From Mesostigma viride (lineage: Eukaryota > Streptophyta > Mesostigmatophyceae > Mesostigmatales > Mesostigmataceae): DNA of 64,000 bases. Under the pieces are notes generated by a model, which saw only the letters and a list, made by a program, of their open reading frames with translations, was not told where the DNA came from and made no database searches. This document shows positions 11,027 to 22,761 of this stretch, in pieces (the first letter of the stretch is position 1; each line of letters opens with the position of its first letter). The stretch lies in the NCBI GenBank assembly GCA_009746045.1, contig RPFO01000041.1, positions 3,082,613 through 3,146,612 of the forward strand, in the 5' to 3' direction. A program made the translations under genes and the position numbers.

Positions 11027-13777
11027 GATCTCTACTTTGGTGTTTCTCTTGAAGTTGTAACCTTCCGGGTAGTACAACGTTGCATGATCAGATGTCTGCC
11101 ATCCGAGAAGATTCATAGAGTTGCGGAAAACTTACGGTGATACAGAGAGAGACACATCCTTATGTGACTGTCTTGCTCTTTAACACTGGAAGTCAGCCGT
11201 AACCGTTGTCTCTACTAGGCAGACGATCGCGACTTCATGTGGTAGTATGAGTGGTTCGAAGACACAATCACCTTTACCCCCTACTATAATCAAGGTGCAA
11301 GCGATCCGCCATCATCTCTTGAACCCATTGCTAGGGAAGGTGCTGAGACAACTACTCATACTCCACGGCGTCAACTTGTGATTTTAATCGTACTTCTATG
11401 ACTGAAGTGAGGCGGGTTACACAATCACCTTCATCCCTACGGAACCAGGTGTGGGCGAACTTCTTCTCCTTCACCTCTCCCTAGAAAAGGGTGTTGCATG
11501 AGCCATTATTAACGCACCACTACGTCACCGTCCTTACTTAAATTCGTCTTTAAATTCGTGCAATATTTCATTGACAAGCGTCCTTACTTACGGGCTTTCG
11601 GCTGGCTGGCCGCATCGTGCTGAAGTCCGACCACCGCCCTGTCTGTCGTGGCTGCTGACGCCGCAGTCTCTGCCTAGCTCCAAACATCTTTATATATTAG
11701 CATTACGCAAGTGTTGCTACGTTTCGAGCAGGGCAATGCGGAGTGTTGGGCCAGTAGCTCAGCAGGTCCGGCTCCAGAATCCTGCTAGGAGCTGTCTTTT
11801 TTCCCTGCAGGCTCTGTTTTCGGCCAGGCTGACATGGCGCTACGGGTTATGGCTGAGCCGACGCACTGTTGCTGCCGACGGCACCTATCACCCGGTTTCC
11901 GGGTTGCGGCTGCACGCACGACCACCACCGCGACCGCCTGACGACGTCGCCGTCTAAGGTTGTTTTTTTTCCCGGTGCTGCTTTTCTTTGACGACATTTT
12001 TACGGTGTGGCTCAGGTTACACCTCGTGTCTTTTGAGGGTGGCTCCGGATGAGCGGACAGTAGGGATTCATGGCTGCCTTTTTACGCAAGGTTCCTTTTG
12101 CACTCACTTGACAATCTTTCAGGATCCTTTTCTTCCGTGCATGGGCAGCCTACCCTTGCTGTTTAAGGACTGTGGCACGTCCTTAATTCACGCGTCGCCA
12201 AACATTTGTTTCAGTTGTGGGGGAAACTCTTCCTTTTCTTGTTGAGCATCATGACAGTGGAGGCGTTCTAGGTTGAGCTTTGGTTCCTCCCACGTGTATG
12301 GTGGTTTGGTTTTGGTGGGGAGGAGAACAACGGCATTTGTGTTGTTCCCACTATCATCATGGTACTATGGGTAGGGCGAGCTCCCTAGGAGTTGTCCAGA
12401 TTGGTGGCAGCTACGTCTGGTTACCCTGAGCAATTTTTTGCGGGGGAGTGGACATCCTGGATGTCTGCAATGTAATTTCCAGACGGCATCACACATGCCA
12501 GGGCAGAACAACAGCATTTACGGGGTTTCCACTATCATACTTGGACAGCTGTGTCTAGTTACCCTGAGAAAATTTCTGCGGGGGAGTGGATATCCCAGGT
12601 CTGCCAAAGGGTGCCAGATGCTATCATGGAGGCATATGGCATGGTAGATGCCACCACATCAGGGGACATCGGGATACCTGCAGTGGGTTGTCCCCTAGAG
12701 GGTATCACACGTGCACCCATGAGTTGCCAGGTGTCTCTTGCATGGGTTGCCCACTTGCTAGACGGTGTCCTTTGACACATGTTCCCAGAGGGGGTGGACC
12801 ACTTGCTTGACAACGTCCCTTTACAAGTGGGGTGTGGGTCACTTGCCAGTTGGGGCCCTTACCTGCGCCAGACCATTGTGACCACGCATTTACTTCTCCC
12901 AGGACATGATGGTTACCACTGCTTGTTGGCAGATGGTCCCTGTTGGGCCTAGGAGGTGCACTAGGACAGCAAGTATGGACACCAGGGCTGCTGTCATAGT
13001 TCTTATCTGTGAATATATCTGATATAGTTCTCAGATCAGAATTTTTGACACTGGTCAAGGCGTTTTTAGGCCCATTTTTTCGACTTTTGGGCAATTCTGC
13101 TGGCTGTTGGACCACCTCAGGCCCTTGTGCTCCTCCGGCTTAGGAGTTCTGGCTACCTGGCACTTGGTAGTAGCCCTGTTCGAGTCTGCTATCTTAACAG
13201 GTTGGCAGTCTGTGGCTTGCCTACTAGGCAGTTTTTCTGAGTGCCATAGTGAAGAGTGCTGGCTCCTTCCTGCAGCCTGATTGACGTTCAGTCAGGGCAG
13301 TTGACAGCATGTGGTCCTTCTTCCAAGCAGCTTCCGGAGCCAAGCTCATTGGCGTCCGTTCCAGGCCTCCTTCAAGCAGCTTAGTCACTTTTCCACAGCG
13401 TGACCGGCGCAAGCAGCTAGTCTTGGTTGTCCAGTCAGGCAATAGCTGTGTTGGATACCCACATGTGGGGGTGACGCTGATTGGGCGTTGTGGCAGTAGC
13501 CTATTAGGGGCTTGAGGTCAGTGGGGGATTGGTGACTTGTCTATGGCGGGCATGGATGGCACATGGGGGCGACGTTGGAGAGTATCCTGGTGGTGGACTA
13601 GTGCTGTTGGTGGTGACTGCAAGCACTCATGGTGGAGACTTCATCAAGCACTGCATGGTGGCGGCTGGCGACTCTGGTGACTTGGGGACGCCCAAGTGAC
13701 GCGTATCTGTAATGCTGGTGCCTGCTCCTGACGCTGTGTCGGGTCCTGCCTGCTGGTGGACACATCCCGTTTCGTTT
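11027..13777 (+). other. Interior of element C, left part, no intact gene
   Basis: This should hold gag, but no frame has a recognisable Gag, zinc knuckle or protease. The frame 11571-11957 (128 codons) has no family signature. Two diverged direct repeats lie at about 12327-12470 and 12507-12605, sharing AACAACRGCATTT, TTTCCACTATCAT and TGCGGGGGAGTGGA. The region may be a non-coding leader of a non-autonomous element. Confidence 0.5.
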
Positions 13778-14536
13778 AAGTGGCCAGCCGGAGCGGCTGC
13801 TTAGGTTTTAGCGGGCAAGTGTTCGAAGCGCGTCATTGGTGAATTACTCGGGAACTTGGATTTCCCCGCGAAACTCCAACCGCACGTTCAGATTTCCAAA
13901 TCTCAAGTAAAGTTCGGCGCAACTTTCTGAACGGGGGCAGTTGACGAGCAGCATTCCTCCGGACGAATGAATTGCCTTCCATACTTGCGCAAAATTTTGA
14001 AAGGTAGCTTGCGTGCAGCCCTACTAAAATTTGCGCGCACGTTCAGATTTCCAAATCTCAAGTAAATTTCGGCGGAACATTCTGAACGGGGGTAGTTGGC
14101 GGGCAGCGTTCCTCCCGACGAATGAAATGCGTTCCATACTAGCGCAAAATTTTGAAAGGTAGCTTGCTTGCAGCCCTACTAAAATTTGCGTTAAGTGTGG
14201 GACTGAAAATTCGTAACGGAAACTTTTTGGTAGTTGCCGTCACTTCCTCTAGTGCAAACGTGTGGGAGTGAAAATTCGTAACGGAAACTTTTTGGTAGTT
14301 GCCGTCACTTCAATTTGCGCGAGTGTTGGGCTGAAAATTCGTAACGGAAACTTTTTGGTAGTTGCCGTCACTTCCTTTGGTTCGACTGAAAATTCGCTGA
14401 AATTCGCTGAATTCGTACCGTAGCCTAATTTTTAGTACCTGGAAGTGACGGGGCACCTAAAAATTTGCCCACAAGTACACTTGGCAGCGCGCTCACTGGG
14501 AAAAATTGTACAGCCGCTCCGGCGGGCCACTTGAAC
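13778..14536. mobile_element. Foldback MITE with internal tandem repeats
   Basis: The ends are 24-bp inverted repeats with two mismatches: the left begins TTAAGTGGCC and runs to CGGAGCGGCTG (13778-13801), the right begins CAGCCGCTCCG and ends GGCCACTTGA (14511-14536). Inside are two copies of a unit of about 160 bp (from CGCACGTTCAGATTTCC at 13891 and about 14037) and three copies of a 66-68-bp unit with CTGAAAATTCGTAACGG (about 14203-14373). No coding capacity. A clean target duplication was not found. It sits in the interior of element C. Confidence 0.65.
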
Positions 14537-15680
14537 GAATTGTAATGTCAAGCCAGCCGTGTGCAGATGAGTAACCTCCTACCCTAATTGCTTTGCCCTG
14601 CTATGGACTTATCCTTGCTTGCATGGTGCCAGGATGGCTTGTTGTCTTGATAGTACACCATCCGCCCTTGAGCTGATTGCTTGCACAGCATGATGGTTGT
14701 ATGAATGGGACTACTTGCACGGGGGGTCTGGCATCATGTTTGCATGGGTAGGATGTCCTTGTGGGTTGGATGATGGGCGGGATCAACGGAGCCACAACTG
14801 TGGGGCCGGCTGGAATCTTTGGCATGACAGTGATGACAATGGTGCCCACTCCGTTGACTCTTAATTGAGGCGTTGGACTACTTGGTGCTGGGCGGGGGCT
14901 CACATGAGCTTAAGTAGAGGTGTGGGTTAGTTGGGGGACCCATTCAGCCCTCTACCACCCTTACAACCTGCCTCATGTGCATCAGTATCCGTGGTACACT
15001 GACATTAATACCATTTGGCAGTCTACGTGGTCCACGGACATGGATACTACTTTCCATGCTTTGACAGGGGGGACATGGTTCAGTTTACTTGCTAGGGCCC
15101 TGCCAAGCTGAGGGTGTATCTGTTTGATGACTGATGGCCTCATCCAGCATACCCTTACGCTGCCCTACTTGTGCAACCTTGTCTTGGGCTCCTTCGATCC
15201 TAATGCCCACATTACCTTGCATGGTAGTGCCACCTGGATGGTTGCGGGGAGTGATGTTGTTGCTGGGGCCCTGCCAAGCTTGGGCACATCAGTTGGCTGA
15301 TTGGTGATTGCTTTCAGTCTGCTCTCAAGCTGCCTTGTATGCAACTCTGTCTTGGACACTTTGCTGTAGTTCCCACCCCATCTTTAGTCATGAGGTGCAT
15401 AGGACGTCTTAATAGAGCGACCCTGCAGGCCACCAGTGGTTTAGTGGGCTGAGAGACTTGCCTCCCCCCACCCTTCTCTGGTTGGCTGGGCCTCTGTCTT
15501 CATGCGTATACCATGCCGTTTGTTCCTGCTAGGTCATGCTGTCAATCTTGGGAAGCTGATACCAGGATTATTACAGCTTATTCTACGCAGAGGGGTGGAA
15601 TTATTAGGCATGCTGGTAGTCTCCAGTTTACCAGTTATGCTGAGGGGGATTTGTGTGGGGAGCAGGGCGTGCAGGGGATT
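14537..15680 (+). other. Interior of element C, between MITE and CACTA-like element
   Basis: No coding domain recognised. Two diverged units of about 170 bp begin with CTAGGGCCCTGCCAAGCT (about 15093) and CTGGGGCCCTGCCAAGCT (about 15262), indicating a local tandem duplication. Confidence 0.5.
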
Positions 15681-16125
15681 CACTATACTATAAACTTACG
15701 GCCCGTACACGTATACGGGCCCCGTATACGGCCCGTAAACGTATACGGGCTCCGTATACGTTACGTAAACTTTACTTCAATATACGACAAAAAGTATACG
15801 GGCCGTAAAGTTTACGGCCCGTATACTTTTTGTCGTATACTTTAGTAAACTTTACGGCCCGTATATTTTTTGTCGTATACTTTAGTAAAGTTTACTTTAG
15901 TATACGAAAAAAAGTATACGGGCCGTAAAAATTACTACCGTATACTTTTTGTCGTATACTTTAGTAAATTTTACTTTAGTATACGACAAAAAGTATACGG
16001 GCCGTAAACTTTACGGCCCGTATACTTTGTGTCGTATGCTGCAGTAAATTTACTACCGTAAACGACACAAAGTATACGGGCCGTAAAATTTACGGCAAGT
16101 ATACTTTGTGTCGTATGCCTTACAG
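15681..16125. repeat. Left subterminal repeat array of the CACTA-like element
   Basis: About a dozen copies of GTATACGGGCCGTAAA and its complement TTTACGGCCCGTATAC alternate with GTATACTTTTTGTCGTATAC-type linkers. Many neighbours are in opposite orientation, so the array can fold into cruciforms. Its right-hand counterpart is 20931-21265. Confidence 0.85.
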
Positions 16126-17575
16126 GCCATTTTTTACGTCCACTTGGCGTCCACTAGAATTAATGTCACGCTACGTACACGCCGCGTACACCGAACCGAG
16201 CCTAGTACGGGGCCGTAACCGAAACGGACCCCGGTTAGGGTCTTGTTGTTGTTGTTGTTGTTGTTGTGTCCCACGCCGCACATGGGCAGCAGAGAATCTA
16301 TACTGGCCGATACGGTCTTGTACTCGTCCCGTTCTAGGTACGGCACAGAGCGGTTGCGTGTTGTTCTTGTTTCCGGGTAAATGGGTATTTTTATTAACCA
16401 ATAGGAATATCATTAGGTGAAGAGGTACCACGTATCGACCAGCTGGTTACCCTCTGAGGGTAGTGTGATAAGTGAAAGGTTTAGAAAGGAGCATGTTGCG
16501 TGTTGTTCTTGTTCTTGTTCTTGTTCTTGTTCTTGTTGTTGGTTCCCACGCCGCGGAAGTTGTTGTTGTTGTTGTTGTGTCCCACGCCGCGGAAGTGCAG
16601 CAGAGATTCTATATTTGCCGAGGGCCGGATAGAACGGTTGCGTGTACGGGACTGGTTTCAGGAACGCCCCCGTACCTGTGCTAGTCGAGTTTGCAGGTGG
16701 GGAGTTGTGAACCGCCGCGCCGGGCGAGAACGATTTTTCGAATTTATCAACGATCACAAGCGTCTGCCCTTGCAACGCTTGCCTCATAATTAGCCGGCCA
16801 TGCCGATTTGCAGTCGCCAGCCGGTCAGTAGTGGTGAAAGAATATTTGGACTAAAAAAGAATCGCGGGCTTATTGCGCCTGAAGAAGAAGAAAGCCAAAG
16901 GCGCACTAGGACAAGCCTTTGGAGCCGCAGTTTAGCATGATTGAGTTATCATTTTTCCAGCCATCTACAGCGCTCTCTCCGATACAGCTAGCCTACCATG
17001 GCGTAGTCCTTAGCCAGCTACATCAATTTGTTCGTCTTTGTTCCTAAAGGAAATTTAAATTTCGTGACATCGTGCGCATGCGGCATTTCACGAAGCTACT
17101 GCAATCGCATTACGCTAAACAAAGTAAGCCAATGTTCCTAATCAGCGCCCGCATATGCATGCCACGTTTAGTCGCAAGGAGTCGCATCGGCTATCTGTCT
17201 CACACTTTGTTAATCATCGCTCATTTGCTTACTGCTCCATGAGGGGAGCTGTGTACTACTGATTCTCTATCTTTTATGTATGGCAGTCGACTTAATGTCT
17301 TTTGCCATTCTTCAGGTTTCCACTCGTTCCCGTCGCTTGACAGGCTACTAAAGATGCCTTTGAGTTACACGACATTTTCGGCCTCGTTTACTCTACACCC
17401 GGCACATCTGGGCTACTCATTATGTGCCGATGTCCACCGTAAGTTATTCAAGTTTTTTGCCTTGCATGGTTGTCAGTTTTGCTGGGCAATTTCTCCCCAC
17501 CGAGATCTCTTTTTTCGCTTTGGCAACGCCATGCTATTGTATGGTATGCCTTCGTGCCATGCTAGTGGGTAGGTA
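16126..17575. other. CACTA-like interior with GTT and TTGTTC microsatellites
   Basis: GTT repeats lie at about 16244-16267 and 16558-16578, and a TTGTTC run at about 16503-16537. Around them a module containing TCCCACGCCGC...GCAGCAGAG.TTCTATA and CGGTTGCGTG occurs twice (about 16268-16365 and 16545-16650). The rest, 16800-17575, shows nothing I recognise. Frames on both strands through the microsatellites are low-complexity and not believed. Confidence 0.6.
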
Positions 17576-18905
17576 GGTTCACGTGCTTGTTCGTTGTCAA
17601 GAGAGGAATGCGTGTGGGTGGGTGGGTGAACGCACTTTTTCCCTGTCAAGGGAGGGATGCATGTGGGGTGGGTGAGTGCAAGTGCTTTTTCCTGTCAAAG
17701 GAGGGATGCATGTGGGGTGGGTGAGTGCACGTGCTTGTTCCTTGTCAAGGGAGGGATGCACGTGGGGTGGGTGGTTGCACGTGCTTTTTCCTTGTCAAAG
17801 GAGGGATGCATGTGGGGTGGGTGAGTGCACGCGCTTGTTCCTTGTCGAGGGATGCATGTGGGGTGGGTGGGTGCACGCGCTTGTTCCTTGTCAAGGGAGG
17901 GGTGCATGTGCAGTAGGTGGGTGCACGTGCTTGTTTCTTGTAAAGGGAGGACTGCATGTGGGGTGGGTGGCTGCATGCGCTTGTTCCTTGTCAAGGGAGG
18001 GATGCATGTGGGGTGGGTGGGTGCATGCGCTTGTTCCTTGTCGAGGGAGGGATGCATGTGGGGTGGGTGGGTGCACGTGCTTGTTCCTTATCAAGGGAGG
18101 GATGCTTGTGCATTAGGTGGGTTCACGTGCTTGTTTCTTGTAAAGGGATGGATGCATGTGGGGTGGGTGGGTACACATGCTTGTTCCTTGTCAAGGGAGG
18201 GATGCATGCGCGGTGGGTAGGTGCATGCTCTTGTTCCTTGTCAAGGTAGAGATGCATGTGGGTGGGTGGGTGCATGAAATTGTTCCTTGTCAAGGGAGGG
18301 ACGCAGGTGGGGTGGGTGGGTGCACATGCTTCTTCCTTGTCAAGGGAGGGATGCATGCACGGTGGGTGGGTGCATGTGTGTGTTCTTTATCAAGGGAGGG
18401 ATGCATTGCAGTAGGTGGGCCCACATGCTTGTTTCTTGTAAAGGGAGGGGTGCATGTGGGGTGGGTGGGTGCACGTGCTTGTTCCTTATCAAGGGAGGGA
18501 TGCTTGTGCATGAGGTGGGTTCACGTGCTTGTTTCTTGTAAAGGGAGGGATGCATGTGGGGTGGGTGGGTACACATGCTTGTTCCTTGTCAAGGGAGGGA
18601 TGCATGCCCGGTGGGTAGGTGCATGCTCTTGTTCCTTGTCAAGGTAGAGATGCATGTGGGTGGGTGGGTGCATGAAATTGTTCCTTGTCAAGGGAGGGAC
18701 GCAGGTGGGGTGGGTGCACATGCTTCTTCCTTGTCAAGGGAGGGATGCATGCGCGGTGGGTGGGTGCATGTGTGTGTTCTTTATCAAGGGAGGGATGCAT
18801 TGCAGTAGGTGGGCCCACATGCTTGTTTCTTGTAAAGGGAGGGGTGCATGTGGGGTGGGTGGGTGCATGCGCTTGTTCCTTGTCGAGGGAGAGATGCATG
18901 TGGGC
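17576..18905. repeat. 50-bp minisatellite, about 26 copies
   Basis: The unit CTTGTCAAGGGAGGGATGCA followed by TGTGGGGTGGGTGGGTGCAC and GTGCTTGTTC is repeated head to tail at 49-50-bp spacing (for example 17644, 17693, 17743, 17793). A block of eight units at about 18137-18288 onward recurs 400 bp later at 18537-18688, so there is higher-order structure. Because 50 is not a multiple of three, all frames cycle through the same words and stay open on both strands; these frames are not evidence of a gene. Confidence 0.9.
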
Positions 18906-20343
18906 CGCTAGCTTCCCTCCCCTCCCCTCCCTTCTTAGCTTCCCTCCTTCCTTGCATTACTTAAGTTCCTATGGCTTCCTTCCCCTCCCCTCCCATATCC
19001 CATAGCTTAATGCCCTTCCCTTTCCTCCCTCTCCCTTTGTAGCTTTCCTCCCCTCCCTTGCTTAGCTTCCCTCCCTCGTTGCATTACCTAAGTTCCTTTA
19101 GCTTCCTTCCTCTCCCCTCCCATCCCTGAGCTTCCCTCCCCTTTCGTCCCTCTCCCTTCTAAGTAGCTTTCCTCCCCTTCCCTTTGTTAGCTTACCTCCT
19201 TCCTTGCATTACCTAAGTTCCTTTAGCTTCCTTCCCCTCCCCTCCCATGTCCCATAGCTTAATGCCCTCCCCTTTCGTCCCTCTCCCTTAGTAGCTTTCC
19301 TCCCCTTCCCTTTCTTAGCTTCCCTCCTTCCTTGCAGCACCTAAGATCCTTTAGCTTCCTTCCCCTCCCCTCCCATCCCTGAGCTTCCCTCCCCTTTCGT
19401 CCCTCTCCCTTAGTAGCTTTCCTCCCCTTCCCTTTCTTAGTTTCCCTCCTTCCTTGCATTACCTAAGTTCCTTTAGCTTCCTTCCTCTCCCCTCCCATCC
19501 CTTAGCTTCCCTCCCCTTTCCTCCCTCTCCCTTCTAAGTAGCTTTCCTCCCCTTCCCTTTCTTAGCTTGGGGGCTTCCTTGCATTACCGAAGTTCCTTTA
19601 GCTTCCTTCCCCTCCCCTCCCATCTTAGCTTCCCTCCCCTTTCCTCCCTCTCCCTTAGTAACTTTCCTCCCCTTCCCTTTCTTAGCTTCCCTCCTTCCTT
19701 GCATTACCTAAGTTCCTTTAGCTTCCTTCCCCTTCCCTCCCATATCCCATAGCTTAATGCCCTTCCCTTTCCTCCCTCTCCCTTAGTAGCTTTCCTCCCC
19801 TTCCCTTTCTTAGTTTCCCTCCTTCCTTGCATTACCTAAGTTCCTTTAGCTTCCTTCCTCTCCCCTCCCATCCCTTAGCTTCCCTCCCCTTTCCTCCCTC
19901 TCCCTTCTAAGTAGCTTTCCTCCCCTTCCCTTTCTTAGCTTGGGGGCTTCCTTGCATTACCGAAGTTCCTTTAGCTTCCTTCCCCTCCCCTCCCATCTTA
20001 GCTTCCCTCCCCTTTCCTCCCTCTCCCTTAGTAACTTTCCTCCCCTTCCCTTTCTTAGCTTCCCTCCTTCCTTGCATTACCTAAGTTCCTTTAGCTTCCT
20101 TCCCCTCCCCTCCCATATCCCATAGCTTAATGCCCTTCCCTTTCCTCCCTCTCCCTTAGTAGCTTTCCTCCCCTCACTTTCTTAGCTTCCCTCCTTCCTT
20201 GCATTACCTAAGTTCCTTTAGCTTCCTTCCCCTCCCCTTTCATATCCCATAGCTTAATGCCCGTAGCTTTCCTCCCTCTCCCTTAGTAGCTTTCCTCCCC
20301 TCCCTTGCTTAGCTTCCCTCCCTCGTTGCATTACCTAAGTTCC
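18906..20343. repeat. CT-rich satellite, unit about 120-129 bp, about 12 copies
   Basis: The landmark TTGCATTACCTAAGTTCC recurs about every 125 bp from 18952 to 20327. Between landmarks the plus strand is almost pure pyrimidine (CCCTCCC, CTTCCTT). A block of three units is duplicated exactly at 373 bp: 19567-19752 and 19940-20125 encode the same 61-codon frame. Such a long polypyrimidine strand can form triplex DNA. Confidence 0.9.
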
Positions 20344-20927
20344 TTTGGCTACTTGGGAGCGGCGGGAGCGATGCCGACGAAAGGGCTGGCTGCGGCAAGA
20401 ACGTCGTCCAGCGACCGGGTTTCTGGGGCGGCAGGTGTTGTTGGGGCCTCCATAGCTACGGGGAAGATGTCGAATGCTGGGGCGGGGGGCGCAGGCGTGC
20501 TATTCACGAAGGGAATGCCGCCATATCGAGTCGGAAATAGCGATATCTGCTGGGCAGGCCGAGGTCGAGAACGTACGAAATCGGGGACGATAGCTGCCGG
20601 AAATTATACCAGCGTGTTTGTCATCAGAAGACGAGTCGAATGCAACAAACCCGACTAAATTTCATGGCCTGAGTCGAAAGTTATGAGCATTCTCGGCAGC
20701 CATAGCTCGGCATATTTTCGCGTACGTCGTGGAGCTGATGCTCTGGGAAATTTGAATGATTGATAAGGGTTAATTCAACTAGTGTGTTTCTTAGTAGTAT
20801 AATGTGTTTCTTCATTAATTTGAATGATTGATAATTGATTAATTAATTTGAATTATTGCCACATGATGTTTCCATGAAGTCAAATGACAACGCAAATCAC
20901 AATACACTAGGTTGGACAAATCACAAG
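20344..20927. other. CACTA-like interior, dispersed repeat related to 42946-43134
   Basis: 20517-20725 is a diverged copy of 42946-43134: shared words include GATATCTGCTGG, GGCGTGTTTGTCATCA.AAGACGAGT, AAATTTCATGGCC.GAGTCGAAAG and AGCTCGGCATATTTTCGCG. 20750-20860 contains two copies of ATTTGAATGATTGATAA. No gene is recognised; the frame 20305-20658 is not conserved in the other copy. Confidence 0.6.
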
Positions 20928-21287
20928 GTTACGGCCCGTATACTTGTCCAGTATACTGGCCGTAAACTTTTACTACCGTATACTTTTTCTAGTATACTTG
21001 CTGTAAAATTTACTACCGTATACTTTTTCTAGTATACTGGCCGTAAAATTTACTACCGTAAATTTTTTCTCGTATACTGGCCGTAAAATTTACTACCGTA
21101 AATTTTTTCTCGTATACTGGCCGTAAAATTTACTACCGTAAACTTTACTGCCGTATACGAGAAAAAGTATACGGTAGTAAATTTTACGGCCAGTATACGA
21201 GTGGTAAGTATATGCGTACGAACGCAAAATTTACGGCCCGTAAAAATTTCCGTATACGTGTACGGGCCGTAAATTTATAGTATAGTG
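20928..21287. repeat. Right subterminal repeat array of the CACTA-like element
   Basis: Several 40-bp units, each containing ACTGGCCGTAAAATTTACTA followed by CCGTAAATTTTTTCTCGTAT, run from 20960 to 21150, then the orientation flips (GTATACGGTAGTAAATTTTA) toward the terminal repeat ending TATAGTATAGTG at 21287. Confidence 0.85.
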
Positions 21288-21821
21288 TTGGGCTGCATCT
21301 AACCCTTGCATGGGGGTAGCGTGTGCTACGATTTACAAGTTGGGGCATACCGTTCATAATGCTGGTGAGGCATTACTGATCTTCTGCTATCCCTCTCAAG
21401 GCTGTGGATGGTTTTCCCAGGCATCTTATGGAGAAATAGTGTGCCTTGTGATTATCATAGGCCACTGGAGCCCTATGGGTTTGAGTGTACTAGCTACTAA
21501 GGAGATGTGGCTTTACCTCACTCTCACTCCTTTGGTGCGACTGGAGGGGGGGAATTTTGTTCTGGTGGGGAGGAGATCTGTGAGGATCATAGCGTGGATT
21601 CACCCTGGGATTTCAGTTCATCCTGTCGGGTTCACCTCATAGATCCTTGACTATGTGGTATCCTGGTTTCGCTGGCCATCGGTGGGCTATTTTGGCTGTG
21701 CTTTGTGGCATCTCCCCAACCTGCTGACGGGTACCCACTGCATGGTGACAACCCTGTCCACGGCCTCTCTTCATCATGGGTGTACTTCTGAGATACCCTT
21801 GCTCTTCCTGAGGCGACCCTG
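21288..21821 (+). other. Interior of element C, right part
   Basis: Resumes the interior of element C after the CACTA-like insertion. No domain recognised in the frame 21310-21642. Confidence 0.45.
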
Positions 21822-22037
21822 TTGGCGACGTTTCCCTGCTGGATTTGCTCCTGCCTCTTGGTGACTGCACTTGAATCCACCTGGGGCGCTGTTGACGTTT
21901 CCACGTTCCAGTTTGCGTGGACTGACGGGTGTCAGCAAGCCTTTGACTTGCTGCAGCAGAAGCTCACGCCAGCCCCTGTGTTAGGATTGAGCATTCTTGG
22001 AATCCATCCAGCCTGCTATGACCTGTTGGTGATCTGA
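21822..22037 (+). pseudogene. Ty3/gypsy-type RT/RNase H junction remnant
   Basis: The frame contains FAWTDGCQQAFDLLQQKL followed by TPAPVLGL (about 21912-21990). This matches the F-x-W-T-x-x-C-Q-x-A-F-x-x-L-K-x-x-L-x-x-A-P-V-L signature at the end of the Ty3/gypsy reverse-transcriptase connection, before RNase H. The following expected PD and DAS residues are not present in frame. It is the only pol trace I can support in element C and fixes its class and plus orientation with moderate certainty. Confidence 0.5.
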
Positions 22038-22761
22038 GGGAGGTCCCCAGTTGGGATGGATTGGGGATTTATTATGGCTCGGTTACCTGCCACTCTTTGT
22101 TGTGGTGATACAGCATCTGTCCCTGACTACCTCTTCCCTTGAGAAGGGTGGAATCTTTGGGTGTGCTGTGGTGACTAGCTTTGATGAGCCTTGGACCCTG
22201 GCAGCCCAGTTAGTTATGGGGGGGTGGCTGTATAGAGGGTTAGCCTTGCTACATGACACTCTGCTTCCTGCCCTGATCAAGCAGTGAGAGCTGTCAGTAT
22301 TTCGTGGCATGGATCCCTGTGGATGACCCGTTATCCCTGGGAATGTCAGGCTTGTCTTTCACCCGTGGACTCTAGCTGAGGGAGGGTGGTGTCCCAGAAC
22401 ATGGAGTGGCCTCGCCCTGTTTGGCTTAGGTGCCTTGATCCTGTTTACTCCTTCTTGGATTCATGTGGACTCATTGAATCCGACGGGGATCTGAGTTGAG
22501 TGGGATGGACTCTGGTGGGAGTTGGTTGGACTAAGCTGAGATGACATCCAGATTTTGGTGACCAGTTTCTGAGGATGGTTGAGGGGATCTGAGCTTGGAT
22601 GGCACATGGAGAGTGACTTCTGGGTTGTACCCTCGACATATGGAGTTGTTCACCTAGGGCTTGATTCCTGGTATGATTAAGACACGTGGTTCATGTCCTG
22701 CACGTCTTCGTGTACCAGACCAATAGTATATACCTGGAGGTTTCTACCTTGGTGCTGCTGA

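Larger units (their letters stand above)
15681..21287. mobile_element. CACTA-like (EnSpm) DNA transposon, 5.6 kb, non-autonomous
   Basis: The segment begins CACTATACTATAAA and ends TTTATAGTATAGTG, the CACTA...TAGTG termini of the EnSpm/CACTA superfamily. The inverted repeat extends at least 35 bp (ACGGCCCGTACACGTATACG on both ends). Dense arrays of a short motif in both orientations lie just inside each end (15695-16125 and 20931-21265), as expected of the subterminal transposase-binding repeats of this superfamily. The interior has no transposase; it holds microsatellites, a 50-bp minisatellite, a CT-rich satellite and a dispersed repeat. The flanks are ATT and TTG, so a clean 3-bp duplication is not seen; only TT matches. 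It is inserted in element C. Confidence 0.75.

Noticed and set aside
15681-15683. 3-bp target duplication for the CACTA-like element
   Set aside because: Flanks are ATT on the left and TTG on the right; only two bases match, so it is not claimed.
17576-18905. CRISPR-like array
   Set aside because: Units are head to tail without unique spacers; it is a minisatellite. The cysteine/tryptophan-rich frames are also repeat artefacts.
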